From contig JAJYUT010000003.1 in the NCBI GenBank assembly GCA_021792365.1, positions 1-64,000 of the forward strand: DNA of 64,000 nucleotides, in the 5' to 3' direction. The notes beneath the pieces are model-generated. The model had not been told where the DNA came from and made no database searches. It saw nothing but the letters and a program-made list of their open reading frames with translations. This DNA is from Pseudomonadota bacterium (GTDB lineage: Bacteria > Pseudomonadota > Alphaproteobacteria > Dongiales > Dongiaceae). This document shows, piece after piece, positions 25,583 to 33,096 of the stretch (positions within the stretch are counted from its first letter, which is position 1; each line of letters begins with the position of its first letter). The position numbers and the translations under genes are program-made.

Positions 25583-26496
25583 AGCGTGATCCTCATACCG
25601 TCCTCGGCGACTTCCCAGCCTCGGGCTGCCACCTCCGCGCGCTCCGGCGATTCCTCATCCAGGATGGGATTGGTCGTGTTCACGTGGATGAAGATCTTGC
25701 GCCGCACATCGACCCCGTCGAAGGCGCTCAGCGTCCCGGAACCGCCATTGATGCTCATGTGACCCATGCGTTGCCCGGTCTTGTGGCTGATGCCGAGGCG
25801 CACCAACTCGTCGTCCGACCACAGGGTGCCGTCGAAGAAGAGCAGCGCCGACCCGCGCAGGCGCTCCCCCAGTTCCGGCGTCATGCGCGCGCAACCCGGC
25901 ACATAATGAAGCTTGGCATGCCCGGCGGTGATTTCCAGCCCAATCGTGTCCTCGGCGGTGCCGGCCAGATGGTTTGGATCGCGCCCCTCCAGGAACAGCG
26001 GCACCTTTCCCGGAACCGCAAATGCGGTCATCGCCAAGCCAAGAGGGCCATCGCTACCCGCAAGCTCGACCCGCTCGTTCAGCGCGAAGGCCCGTCGCTG
26101 CACGAAGTCGGGATTGAGGGCGCCGAAGATCGGGTTCTCCGCCAGCACATCGTGGACGCGCCGCGTGCCCCAGAGCACGAATGGCTGGCTTTCCCGCATC
26201 GACAGCAGCCCCGCGACGTGATCGACCTCTGCGCTGGTGAGGACAACCGCGCGCACCGGAGAGTCGCGCAATCCCTCGCGTGGCCAGAGACAGCGGTTCT
26301 GGAGGAATTGCTGCCGCGCGTCGGGGGAAGCGTTGAGCATGGCCCAGCGATGGCCATCCGCGCTCACCGCCACGGAAGACTGGGTCCGCCACTTGGCACG
26401 TACGGACCCCTCCCGCGCCCGCCTACTGGTCGGCGCGTTGCAATTCCACTGGGGAAATCCTCCGCCGGCCGCAGAACCGAGCACCACCACTTCCAT
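25579..26496 (-). CDS. pqqB: PqqB, metallo-beta-lactamase-fold hydroxylase
   Basis: A 305-residue protein of the metallo-beta-lactamase fold. PqqB oxidises the cross-linked Glu-Tyr intermediate in PQQ formation. Typical segments are VVLGSAAGGGFPQWNCNAPTS at the N-terminus, VVLTSAEVDHVAGLLSMRE, a Cys-bearing GCARMTPEL and HVNTTNPILDEESPE. It starts 62 bp after pqqA, with a hairpin in the gap, and overlaps pqqC by 4 bp. Confidence 0.96.
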   Translation of the reverse strand: MEVVVLGSAAGGGFPQWNCNAPTSRRAREGSVRAKWRTQSSVAVSADGHRWAMLNASPDARQQFLQNRCLWPREGLRDSPVRAVVLTSAEVDHVAGLLSMRESQPFVLWGTRRVHDVLAENPIFGALNPDFVQRRAFALNERVELAGSDGPLGLAMTAFAVPGKVPLFLEGRDPNHLAGTAEDTIGLEITAGHAKLHYVPGCARMTPELGERLRGSALLFFDGTLWSDDELVRLGISHKTGQRMGHMSINGGSGTLSAFDGVDVRRKIFIHVNTTNPILDEESPERAEVAARGWEVAEDGMRITL

Positions 26497-26524
26497 GGCC
26501 GTCTAAACCCTGGCTATGCGAGCT

Positions 26525-26543
26525 CGCCCCGCTTTGTCGGGCG
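26525..26543 (-). terminator. pqqA-pqqB intercistronic hairpin
   Basis: CGCCC and GGGCG arms (26525-26529 and 26539-26543) with a 9-nt loop lie in the 62-bp gap between pqqA and pqqB. Partial termination here would make pqqA messenger more abundant than the rest, as known in other pqq operons. The stem is only 5 bp. Confidence 0.35.
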
Positions 26544-26558
26544 GCGGAGGGCGTCGTC

Positions 26559-26639
26559 CTACAGGCGCGCGCAGGCGTATGAGTTGATCTCGAGGCCGAC
26601 GCAAATCTCGCGCAACCGCGGAGTCTTCCAAGTCTTCAT
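26559..26639 (-). CDS. pqqA: PqqA, PQQ precursor peptide
   Basis: A 26-residue peptide found by reading the strand upstream of pqqB. It begins MKTWKTPRLREI and carries Glu17 and Tyr21 in the order E-x-x-x-Y (GLEINSY), the two residues whose carbon skeletons become PQQ, and ends ACARL before TAG. Its length and the MKTWxTP-type start match alphaproteobacterial PqqA. A GGAGAG site lies six bases before the ATG. After cross-linking by PqqE/PqqD it must be cut by a protease (PqqF/PqqG type), which is not encoded in the window. Confidence 0.96.
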   Translation of the reverse strand: MKTWKTPRLREICVGLEINSYACARL

Positions 26640-26659
26640 GGTCAACTCTCCAGTTCTAA

Positions 26660-26742
26660 GGCGATTGTTGGCTTATGTGTGTCGGCAGCAACCGACGCGA
26701 CTATCCTACGTGCCAGTTTTGAAGGTTTCTAGAACAATCGCC
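26660..26742 (-). promoter_or_regulatory. long-range inverted repeat upstream of pqqA
   Basis: A perfect 10-bp inverted repeat, GGCGATTGTT (26660-26669) and AACAATCGCC (26733-26742), encloses 63 bp containing a smaller GTCGG/CCGAC hairpin (26681-26696). It fills most of the 113 bp between pqqA and the upstream gene. It could be a pair of regulator sites allowing looping or, if transcribed, a leader stem ending just before the pqqA ribosome-binding site. Confidence 0.45.
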
Positions 26743-26752
26743 GTTTCGACCC

Positions 26753-27223
26753 CTATCCTTTGGACCAAGATTCCGGCGGCACGGCGCCCGACCGCCCGAA
26801 GCATAACGTGTGCAACGCACCAAAATTGAGGCGGTTCATCGCCACGGAGAACATCTGCACGGAACCGCTGGCGTCCTGCAGCCAGCGGGTCTGCACACTA
26901 AAGGCCTCGCGTTCGCGCTCGCGCCAGACCTCGCACGTGATGGGCAGCGGACGGGCGTCGCTCCTGAGCTGCAGAAAATGCGTCAGCTCATGCACCAGGA
27001 TGCTGGTCGCCGCAGGATCAGCGCCCACCGCGAGCCCTTCATCGAGAAGAATCTCGCCGCTCGGCAGGGTAAAACCGAAAACCTGGCAGGGCCGGTTACA
27101 GACCCGCCGGGCCAAATCGTCATGCGGCATTGTCGTGATCTGCGGCAGCTCGCCCGGGATGGCATAGCCGGTATAGCCCGAGATCGCGACCAGCAGCGTC
27201 AGCACCAGCTTGGTGGAAATCAT
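26753..27223 (-). CDS. secreted HExxH protein, putative metallopeptidase
   Basis: A 156-residue protein with an N-terminal signal peptide (MISTKLVLTLLVAISGYTGYA) and a zinc-type His78-Glu-Leu-Thr-His82 motif within ATSILVHELTHFLQ. Two cysteine pairs (VCNRPC; TCEVW with TLCFG) could form disulfides in the periplasm. The AAGGAG site before 27223 fixes the start; a longer frame upstream lacks a signal peptide and is rejected. It is not an M16 protease and is exported, so it is unlikely to be the missing PqqA-processing enzyme. It lies upstream of pqqA on the same strand and divergent from the lut-like operon. The family is not recognised by name. Confidence 0.75.
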   Translation of the reverse strand: MISTKLVLTLLVAISGYTGYAIPGELPQITTMPHDDLARRVCNRPCQVFGFTLPSGEILLDEGLAVGADPAATSILVHELTHFLQLRSDARPLPITCEVWREREREAFSVQTRWLQDASGSVQMFSVAMNRLNFGALHTLCFGRSGAVPPESWSKG

Positions 27224-27363
27224 GTTGCTCCTTGCCCGCTGCCGCCGAGACCCCCCATCCCAAGTTCCCATGCTAAGTCCGTTGTCCGGAAGATCAATTG
27301 AACAGCGCGCCGGTCCTGTGATTTCCTCTGTGTGAATTTTGCAGCAGGGGTGGCGGAGGAAAC

Positions 27364-27720
27364 ATGACCGCACGACCGATTCTGGCCCGCGCAAGCGCGG
27401 CTCTGATGGCGCTCAGCACCTTTGCGGCAGCGCAGCACGCGGAGGCGCACGCCTATCCCACCGAGGTCATTGCCGACTACGTCATCGGCTGCATGGTTGC
27501 CAACGGGGAGACGCAGGAGATGCTGCAACGCTGCTCCTGCAGCATCGACGCGGTCGCTTCCATCGTGCCCTACGACACCTATGAGCGGGCGGAAACCATC
27601 ATCCGGATGAGCGGCGTGGCCGGCGCCAATACCGAGGTCTTCCGGGCGACGACCATGTTGAAGAATGTCGTGGACCAGCTTCGGCTGGCGCAGATCGAGG
27701 CCGATTTCCGCTGCTTCTGA
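27364..27720 (+). CDS. small secreted cysteine-containing protein
   Basis: A 118-residue exported protein (signal peptide ending near AEAHA, residue 30) with Cys43, Cys57, Cys59 and Cys117. The CxC pair in LQRCSCS and the penultimate Cys suggest disulfides or metal or thiol chemistry. The mature part is mostly helical. GGAGGAAAC precedes the ATG. It is the first gene of the rightward operon leading to the cytochrome and the PQQ-associated ABC genes, and is divergent from the HExxH gene. I do not recognise the family; its place suggests a periplasmic accessory role in quinoprotein or lanthanide handling. Confidence 0.75.
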   Translation: MTARPILARASAALMALSTFAAAQHAEAHAYPTEVIADYVIGCMVANGETQEMLQRCSCSIDAVASIVPYDTYERAETIIRMSGVAGANTEVFRATTMLKNVVDQLRLAQIEADFRCF

Positions 27721-27852
27721 GCCTTGCTCGCCACGGCGCCGGCACTCCTTGTACTTTGGGCCAAGGCACCGGAACGGCCCTTGCCGGGCATTTTTGGCCT
27801 TCCTAGAGTTTCCCCGGTCATGATTTCGGGTTCATCAATGGAAGGCTTTAAC

Positions 27853-28257
27853 ATGCGAGTCTGGAGCTGGCTGCTTGGCACACCCCTGATCCTCCCCGCC
27901 ATGCTCCTGATCGGCTCCGGCATCGCACACGCGGTCGAAGCGGGCGATCCGGCCCAGGGCAAGAAGGTGTTCGTGAAGTGCCAGGCTTGCCACTCGCTGG
28001 AAACCGGGGTGAATAAGGTGGGGCCGAGCCTCGCCGGCATCATGGGCCGCGCGGCCGCCGCGGAAGCGGACTTCAACTATTCCGACGCGATGAAGAACGC
28101 GCACTTGAACTGGACGCCGGAAACCCTGGACCAATATCTCCTCAACCCGCGCAAGATGGTGCCTGGCACGAAGATGGCTTTCCCTGGCCTGCCCAAGGAG
28201 AAGGACCGCGCCGACCTCATCTCCTATCTGGAGCAGGCAGCCGGGAGCTCGCAGTGA
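27853..28257 (+). CDS. class I cytochrome c, periplasmic
   Basis: A 134-residue exported cytochrome (signal peptide about 1-27, ending IAHA). The heme site is CQACH (Cys43, Cys46, His47) and the likely axial Met lies in PGTKMAFPG. The fold resembles mitochondrial/c2-type cytochromes (VGPSLAGIMGR; SDAMKNAHLNWT). The start at 27853 is supported by GGAAGG; an ATG 15 bp upstream is possible. Its stop overlaps the GTG of the next gene by 3 bp. It probably passes electrons from XoxG or another quinoprotein toward the terminal oxidase. Confidence 0.9.
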   Translation: MRVWSWLLGTPLILPAMLLIGSGIAHAVEAGDPAQGKKVFVKCQACHSLETGVNKVGPSLAGIMGRAAAAEADFNYSDAMKNAHLNWTPETLDQYLLNPRKMVPGTKMAFPGLPKEKDRADLISYLEQAAGSSQ

Positions 28258-29486
28258 ATCGTGCCACAGTCGCACTTGCTCACCTTCGTCTCCTGGCCGC
28301 GAGCATCGCAATGCTGATCCTTGCCCCGGACGGCAGCGTTGTCGTTGCGGCCGAAGGCGACCCCCTCCATGTGCCGATCGTCTATCTGGGCGAGGCGGTC
28401 CCCGAGCCCCTCCCCTTGTCGCTGGTCGAGCCGGTCGCGACCGACAAGGGCATAGCGGGGGCCAAGCTGGCAATCGGCGACAACAATACGACGGGCCAGT
28501 TCCTCAAGCAGGAGTTCGAGCTGATCGAGAAGATCGTCCCCGAGGGCGGCGATCTCAAGACCGCCGCGGCCGGTCTGTCCGATGCGGGGCAGACGCTGAT
28601 CGTGGCGGACCTCGCGGCCCCGCGCCTGCGCGAGCTGGCCAATCTGCCGGAGATGAGGAATGCCATCATCCTCAACATCCGCGCGGAGGACGACGAACTG
28701 CGCACCAGCGAATGCAAGCCGAACGTCTTTCACGTCATCCCCAGCCGTGCGATGAAGGCTGACGCCCTCGGTCAGTGGCTGGTCAGGAAGCAGTGGATGC
28801 GCTGGGTACTGATCTACGGCGTCAACGAGCCGGACAAGGCCTTTGCCGAGGCCATCCGCCGCGCGGCCAAGCGCTACCGGGCCGAGATCGTCGAGGAGCG
28901 TGCCTATGAGTTCAAGGCCGGCTCGCGGCGTACCGACACCGGCGAACAGCAGGTGCGCGAGCAGATGACGCTGCTGACGCAGCGCCTTCCGGAGCACGAC
29001 GTGCTGATCGTGGCGGACGAGAGCGAGGTGTTCGGAGACTACCTGCCCTATCGCAACTGGGACGCCCGCCCGGTCGTGGGAACCAGCGGCCTGGTCCCGA
29101 CCTCCTGGCACCGCAGCCAGGAGCAATGGGGAGGAACGCAGTTGCAGCGGCGGTTCACCCGTGCCTCCAATCGCTGGATGCTGGAGCGGGACTACGCCGC
29201 GTGGGAGGCGGTGCGTACCATCGGCGAAGCGGTGACGCGCACCAGCAGCGGCGATCCCGCCGCCTTGCGGGACTATATCATCTCCGATTCCTTCGAGCTT
29301 GCCGCCTTCAAGGGCAAGCCGCTGACCTTCCGCAAATGGGACCAGCAGCTTCGACAACCCATCCTGCTGGCCACGCCGCTGATGCTGGTCTCGGTGTCGC
29401 CCCAGGAAGAGTTTCTGCACCAGCGCACGCCGCTGGATTCGCTTGGGCATGACGAACCGGACTCGACTTGTCGGTTGAATCAATGA
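28254..29486 (+). CDS. PQQ-system ABC transporter periplasmic binding protein (LutA/PedA-like)
   Basis: A 410-residue exported protein starting at a GTG that overlaps the cytochrome stop. The fold is a branched-chain-amino-acid-type (Leu/Ile/Val) binding protein (VPIVYLGEAVPEP; AAGLSDAGQTLIVADLAAPRL; WVLIYGVNEPDKAFAEAI; GTSGLVPTSWHRS). It matches the binding-protein family restricted to quinoprotein alcohol dehydrogenase loci. Homologues in Methylorubrum (lut) and Pseudomonas putida (ped) are tied to lanthanide-dependent growth, so lanthanide handling is likely but not proven here. With the beta-propeller, ATPase and permease it forms one system. Confidence 0.85.
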   Translation: MNRATVALAHLRLLAASIAMLILAPDGSVVVAAEGDPLHVPIVYLGEAVPEPLPLSLVEPVATDKGIAGAKLAIGDNNTTGQFLKQEFELIEKIVPEGGDLKTAAAGLSDAGQTLIVADLAAPRLRELANLPEMRNAIILNIRAEDDELRTSECKPNVFHVIPSRAMKADALGQWLVRKQWMRWVLIYGVNEPDKAFAEAIRRAAKRYRAEIVEERAYEFKAGSRRTDTGEQQVREQMTLLTQRLPEHDVLIVADESEVFGDYLPYRNWDARPVVGTSGLVPTSWHRSQEQWGGTQLQRRFTRASNRWMLERDYAAWEAVRTIGEAVTRTSSGDPAALRDYIISDSFELAAFKGKPLTFRKWDQQLRQPILLATPLMLVSVSPQEEFLHQRTPLDSLGHDEPDSTCRLNQ

Positions 29487-29539
29487 TCGGCTAGCCGAAG
29501 ACGATCGCCGACTGAGCACCAGACCCCAGGGAGGAAACG

Positions 29540-30511
29540 ATGCTGCAGCGGAAATGGATGGCGTTGTCGGTTGCGTTGGCCTGCTCGACCGCTCTCGACC
29601 AGGCAAGAGCGGCAACTGCCTATGTGTCGAACGAGAAGGGCAACACGATCAGCGTCGTCGACCTGGACAAGATGGAGACTGTCGCGACCGTTCCGGTCGG
29701 CGAACGGCCGCGCGGCATCACCCTCAGCCACGACAAGAAGCTGCTCTATATCTGCACCAGCGACGCAGATCATATCGAGGTGCTGGACCTGGAGAGCCTG
29801 GAGGTGATCCGGACCCTGCCCAGCGGCCCCGATCCGGAGCTGTTCGTGCTGTCCCGGGACGGCAGCACGCTCTATATCGCGAACGAGGACAACAACTTCG
29901 TGACCGTGCTCGACCTCACCCAGGGGGTCGTGGCCACCGAGATTCCGGTCGGCGTCGAGCCGGAGGGTATGGCGATCAGCCCCGACAACAAGGTACTGAT
30001 CAACACCTCCGAAACGACGAACATGGCGCATTTCATCAACACGGAGACATTGGAGATATTCGACAACGTGCTGGTGGATTCGCGCCCGCGCTATGCCGAG
30101 TTCACGCCAGACGGCAAGGAGGTCTGGGTCTCCTCGGAAATCGGCGGAACCGTGAGCGTGATCGATGCGGGCAGCCGCGAGATCCTGAAGAAGATCGGCT
30201 TCGAGATCCAGGGCGTGCGCGCCGACACCATCCAGCCGGTCGGCGTCCGGATCACACCCGACGGCAAGACCGCCTTTGTCGCGCTGGGGCCGGCTAACCG
30301 CGTCGCGGTGATCGACGTCGCCAGCCGCGAGGTGCAGGACTACCTCCTGGTGGGCCAGCGGGTCTGGCAGCTCGACTTCACCCCGGATGCCAAGCTGCTG
30401 CTCTCGACCAACGGCGAATCGAACGATATCTCGGTGATCGATGTCGCCGAACGGAAGGTCATCAAATCCATCCCTGTCGGAGAGCTGCCCTGGGGGGTCG
30501 CCATCCGCTGA
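29540..30511 (+). CDS. PQQ-associated YVTN beta-propeller protein
   Basis: A 323-residue periplasmic beta-propeller with a signal peptide (about 1-24) and about seven YVTN-type repeats (AYVSNEKGNTISVVDLDKM; LYICTSDADHIEVLDLES; LYIANEDNNFVTVLDLTQ; VWVSSEIGGTVSVIDAGS). The family is known from operons with PQQ-dependent dehydrogenases. The role is unclear; it may act as a scaffold or metal/cofactor carrier with the ABC system. GGGAGG precedes the ATG, and the ATPase gene starts one base after its stop. Confidence 0.9.
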   Translation: MLQRKWMALSVALACSTALDQARAATAYVSNEKGNTISVVDLDKMETVATVPVGERPRGITLSHDKKLLYICTSDADHIEVLDLESLEVIRTLPSGPDPELFVLSRDGSTLYIANEDNNFVTVLDLTQGVVATEIPVGVEPEGMAISPDNKVLINTSETTNMAHFINTETLEIFDNVLVDSRPRYAEFTPDGKEVWVSSEIGGTVSVIDAGSREILKKIGFEIQGVRADTIQPVGVRITPDGKTAFVALGPANRVAVIDVASREVQDYLLVGQRVWQLDFTPDAKLLLSTNGESNDISVIDVAERKVIKSIPVGELPWGVAIR

Positions 30512-30512
30512 C

Positions 30513-31286
30513 ATGGCCGAACTCGCGCATCTTCCCGTCAACCCCGCCTCTTCCGCGCCGGATGCGCTGACCGTCGACGGATTGACGCATCGGATCGGCG
30601 GGCGCGTGGTGCTGGAGCAGGTCGGCCTGGCAGTGCCGGCCGGCCGTTTCGTCACGCTGCTGGGACCGAACGGCGCCGGCAAGACCACCCTGCTGTCGCT
30701 GGTCACCCGCCTCTATAACGCGCAGCAGGGAAGGATCACGGTTTTCGGCCATGACGTGCGCAAGGAAAGCTCCGCCGCCCTCGCCATGATGGGCCTGGTG
30801 TTCCAGCAGCGCGCCATCGATCCCGACCTGACGGCGCGGCAGAACCTTTCCTATCACGCGGCGCTGCACGGATTGCCGGGCAAGGTGGCGCGCGCGCGGA
30901 TCGCGGCGGAGCTGGAGCGCATGAACCTTTCCAAGGATGCGGACCGGAAGATCCGCACCTTGTCCGGAGGCGAATCGCGCCGCATCGAGATCGCCCGCGC
31001 CCTCTTGCACAATCCGAAGCTCCTGCTGTGCGACGAGGCGACGGTCGGGCTCGACGTGCGCAGCAGGGCCGACATCATATCCGACGTGCGCGGCCTGGTG
31101 CGGGACCGGGGAACGGCGGTGCTGTGGGCGACACACCTGATCGACGAGGTGGAGCCGGAGGATTTCGTCATCATCCTGCATCGCGGGAAGGTACGACGCC
31201 AGGGCCGCGCGGCCGAGATCGCCGCATCGCTGGGTGCAGACGGCCTGAACGAGGCGTTCCGGCGAGTCACCGAGGCGGCGGCATGA
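30513..31286 (+). CDS. PQQ-system ABC transporter ATPase (LutE/PedB-like)
   Basis: A 257-residue nucleotide-binding subunit. Walker A GPNGAGKTT, Q-loop LVFQQRAIDPDL, signature LSGGESRRIEIARAL, Walker B LLLCDEATVGLD and switch His in LWATHLIDEV. It is closest to ABC-2-type exporters such as the daunorubicin/Nod families rather than to classical importers, although the operon also encodes a periplasmic binding protein. The ATG at 30513 follows the propeller stop directly; its stop overlaps the permease start. Confidence 0.92.
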   Translation: MAELAHLPVNPASSAPDALTVDGLTHRIGGRVVLEQVGLAVPAGRFVTLLGPNGAGKTTLLSLVTRLYNAQQGRITVFGHDVRKESSAALAMMGLVFQQRAIDPDLTARQNLSYHAALHGLPGKVARARIAAELERMNLSKDADRKIRTLSGGESRRIEIARALLHNPKLLLCDEATVGLDVRSRADIISDVRGLVRDRGTAVLWATHLIDEVEPEDFVIILHRGKVRRQGRAAEIAASLGADGLNEAFRRVTEAAA

Positions 31287-32095
31287 GCCCGGCCGCGATG
31301 CTCCGCTGCTTCCGCGGCATCCTGTGGCGCGAGATCCTCCGCTTCCTGCAGCAATACTCCCGGTTCATCGCGGCCCTGGTGCGGCCGCTGATCTGGCTGT
31401 TCGTGTTCGCCGCCGGCTTCCGCTCCGTCCTCGGCGTCTCGATCGTACCGCCCTACGAGACCTACATTCTCTACGACGAGTATGTGATCCCCGGCCTCAT
31501 CGCGATGATCCTGCTGTTCAACGGCATGCAAGGCTCCCTCTCCATGGTCTATGACCGGGAACTGGGCAGCATGCGCGTGCTGTTGACCAGCCCGATGCCG
31601 CGCTGGTTCCTGCTACTGTCCAAGCTGCTGTCGGGCACCCTGCTGTCGTTGGCGCAGGTCTACGTGTTCCTGCTGATCGCGTTCGCCTACGGCATTGAAT
31701 TGCCGCTGGCCGGCTATATCAATGTGATGCCTGCGCTGCTGCTGTCCGGAATGATGCTGGGCGGACTGGGTCTGCTGCTGTCCTCCATGATCAAGCAGCT
31801 GGAGAACTTCGCGGGTGTCATGAATTTCATCATCTTTCCGATGTTCTTCACCTCCTCCGCACTCTATCCGTTGTGGAAGGTGGAGGAAGCGAGCCCGCTC
31901 CTGCGCGATATCTGTGACCTCAATCCGTTCACCTACGCGGTGGAATTGATCCGCTTCGCGCTCTATGGCCGATTCGAGAGCTTCTCCGCCTTGGTGGTCG
32001 CCGGCTGCATGGTGGCGTTCGTCGCCGGCGCGATCATCGCCTATGATCCATCGAAGGGCATCATCAACCGTGTGCGCGCCGGCGCCGCAGCCTGA
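31283..32095 (+). CDS. PQQ-system ABC-2 permease (LutF/PedC-like)
   Basis: A 270-residue ABC-2-type membrane protein with about six helices (IWLFVFAAGF; LIAMILLFNGMQ; LAQVYVFLLIAFAYG; MNFIIFPMFFTSSALYPLW; LNPFTYAVELIRFALYG). It is coupled to the ATPase by an ATGA overlap. ABC-2 permeases usually export, so pairing with a periplasmic binding protein is unusual and marks this family. Homologues are annotated as PedC-type alcohol-system permeases. Confidence 0.9.
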   Translation: MSPAAMLRCFRGILWREILRFLQQYSRFIAALVRPLIWLFVFAAGFRSVLGVSIVPPYETYILYDEYVIPGLIAMILLFNGMQGSLSMVYDRELGSMRVLLTSPMPRWFLLLSKLLSGTLLSLAQVYVFLLIAFAYGIELPLAGYINVMPALLLSGMMLGGLGLLLSSMIKQLENFAGVMNFIIFPMFFTSSALYPLWKVEEASPLLRDICDLNPFTYAVELIRFALYGRFESFSALVVAGCMVAFVAGAIIAYDPSKGIINRVRAGAAA

Positions 32096-32105
32096 GGAGA
32101 ATGAC

Positions 32106-32795
32106 GTGAGGGACGATGACAGGATTGCACGCGCTCGACCGGTTCGCCTGTTGGCGACGCTGTTGACCGCGTCGATCTGCGCGAGCGCCGCGATGGCGCA
32201 GGGCACGGAGGCTCCGGGAAGCAGCGCTGAGCCAGGCGCACCATCCGAGTGGCCATGCGAGCAGCCGCTGCGTCCGGAGATGTCGATCGGCGCCATGTGG
32301 CATGGCCCGGATCCCGCGAACCTGCGGAACGATTGGCGCGACATCCCGGCGGTTGTCACCCTGATCAACCAGATCGCGCCGCGCAGCGTGCCGCAGGAGG
32401 AAGCGGTGGCTAATATCGGCCGCTTTGCCACCGGCTATCAGGGCGAGGAGCGCGCACAAGCCTTGACCGAATTGTTTGTCGGCTTATTCGAGACGCTGAG
32501 CGCCGAACGCAGCGACATCGTGCGCGGCATCAAGCGGTTCTACCGGCGGCAGGATGCGCTGGCCCGTCGGATCGAGGAGGGTTGGAAAAATCTCGGCGAG
32601 ATCGACCCCAATGCGACCGACCCCCAGACGATGGAGCAGCGGGTCAACCTGCAACAGCAGGTGGATTGGGACAGCCGCATCTTCGATGACCGACAGCGCC
32701 TGCTTCCGGTCGTCTGCGAGCAACCCCGGGTCCTCGAGCAGCGCGTGTTCGCCCTCTCCCGCGCCATCCAGGAGCAGCTTCAGGCCATTCAGTAG
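32106..32795 (+). CDS. secreted helical protein of unknown function at the end of the PQQ/ABC operon
   Basis: A 229-residue exported protein starting at GTG 32106, with AGGAG six bases upstream and 10 bp after the permease stop. The signal peptide ends near AMAQG (about 31). The mature protein has an N-terminal Cys-bearing segment (EWPCEQPLRPEMSIGAMWHGPDP), then long amphipathic helices (NLRNDWRDIPAVVTLINQIAP; FETLSAERSDIVRGIKRFYRRQDAL) and a second Cys (LPVVCEQP), probably disulfide-linked to the first. The family is unnamed to me. Its conserved place suggests a periplasmic accessory of the ABC system. Confidence 0.78.
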   Translation: MRDDDRIARARPVRLLATLLTASICASAAMAQGTEAPGSSAEPGAPSEWPCEQPLRPEMSIGAMWHGPDPANLRNDWRDIPAVVTLINQIAPRSVPQEEAVANIGRFATGYQGEERAQALTELFVGLFETLSAERSDIVRGIKRFYRRQDALARRIEEGWKNLGEIDPNATDPQTMEQRVNLQQQVDWDSRIFDDRQRLLPVVCEQPRVLEQRVFALSRAIQEQLQAIQ

Positions 32796-32917
32796 CCGGG
32801 CGGCGTTTCGGCTCGACAGGTGCGGCATCCGCGTCGCGCGGGAGTTTACGCCATCCGACCTAGGCTACTTGCGTGCAACGCCCATTGAATTCCTGAGCAC
32901 ATGAAATATCATATGCT

Positions 32918-33027
32918 TGCTGCATCGCAGCATGGGATGCCGGTACGCGAGACCGGGCATGTCGGGGGACTACTGTTCGCAGTGCTAACCGGCCGTTAAG
33001 CGGCCGGTGGTAGCGTATGTGCGCTAC
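32918..33027. other. run of five adjacent hairpins, candidate structured RNA
   Basis: The 301-bp gap 32796-33096 holds five consecutive inverted repeats: TGCTGC/GCAGCA (32918-32932), ATGCCGGT/ACCGGGCAT with one bulge (32937-32960), ACTG/CAGT around a TTCG loop (32972-32983), ACCGGCCG/CGGCCGGT (32988-33008) and GTAGCG/CGCTAC (33010-33027). No U-run follows any of them. They could be a small RNA, a leader of the 33097 gene, or a compound terminator of the ABC operon. Strand is undecided. Confidence 0.4.
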
Positions 33028-33096
33028 GAAAACAGGCGTGGTTGTTTACACCTCAATCCGCCGGCTTCGGTCGGCACGTTTGTGTGAGAACGGGTC

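Noticed and set aside
26753-27223. HExxH protein as the PqqA-processing protease
   Set aside because: It has a signal peptide while PqqA is processed in the cytoplasm, and it is not of the M16 family.
32901-32999. 32-codon frame beginning MKYHMLAASQHG
   Set aside because: There is no ribosome-binding site, it overlaps four of the five hairpins, and it has no similarity I recognise. It is kept only as an alternative reading of that region.
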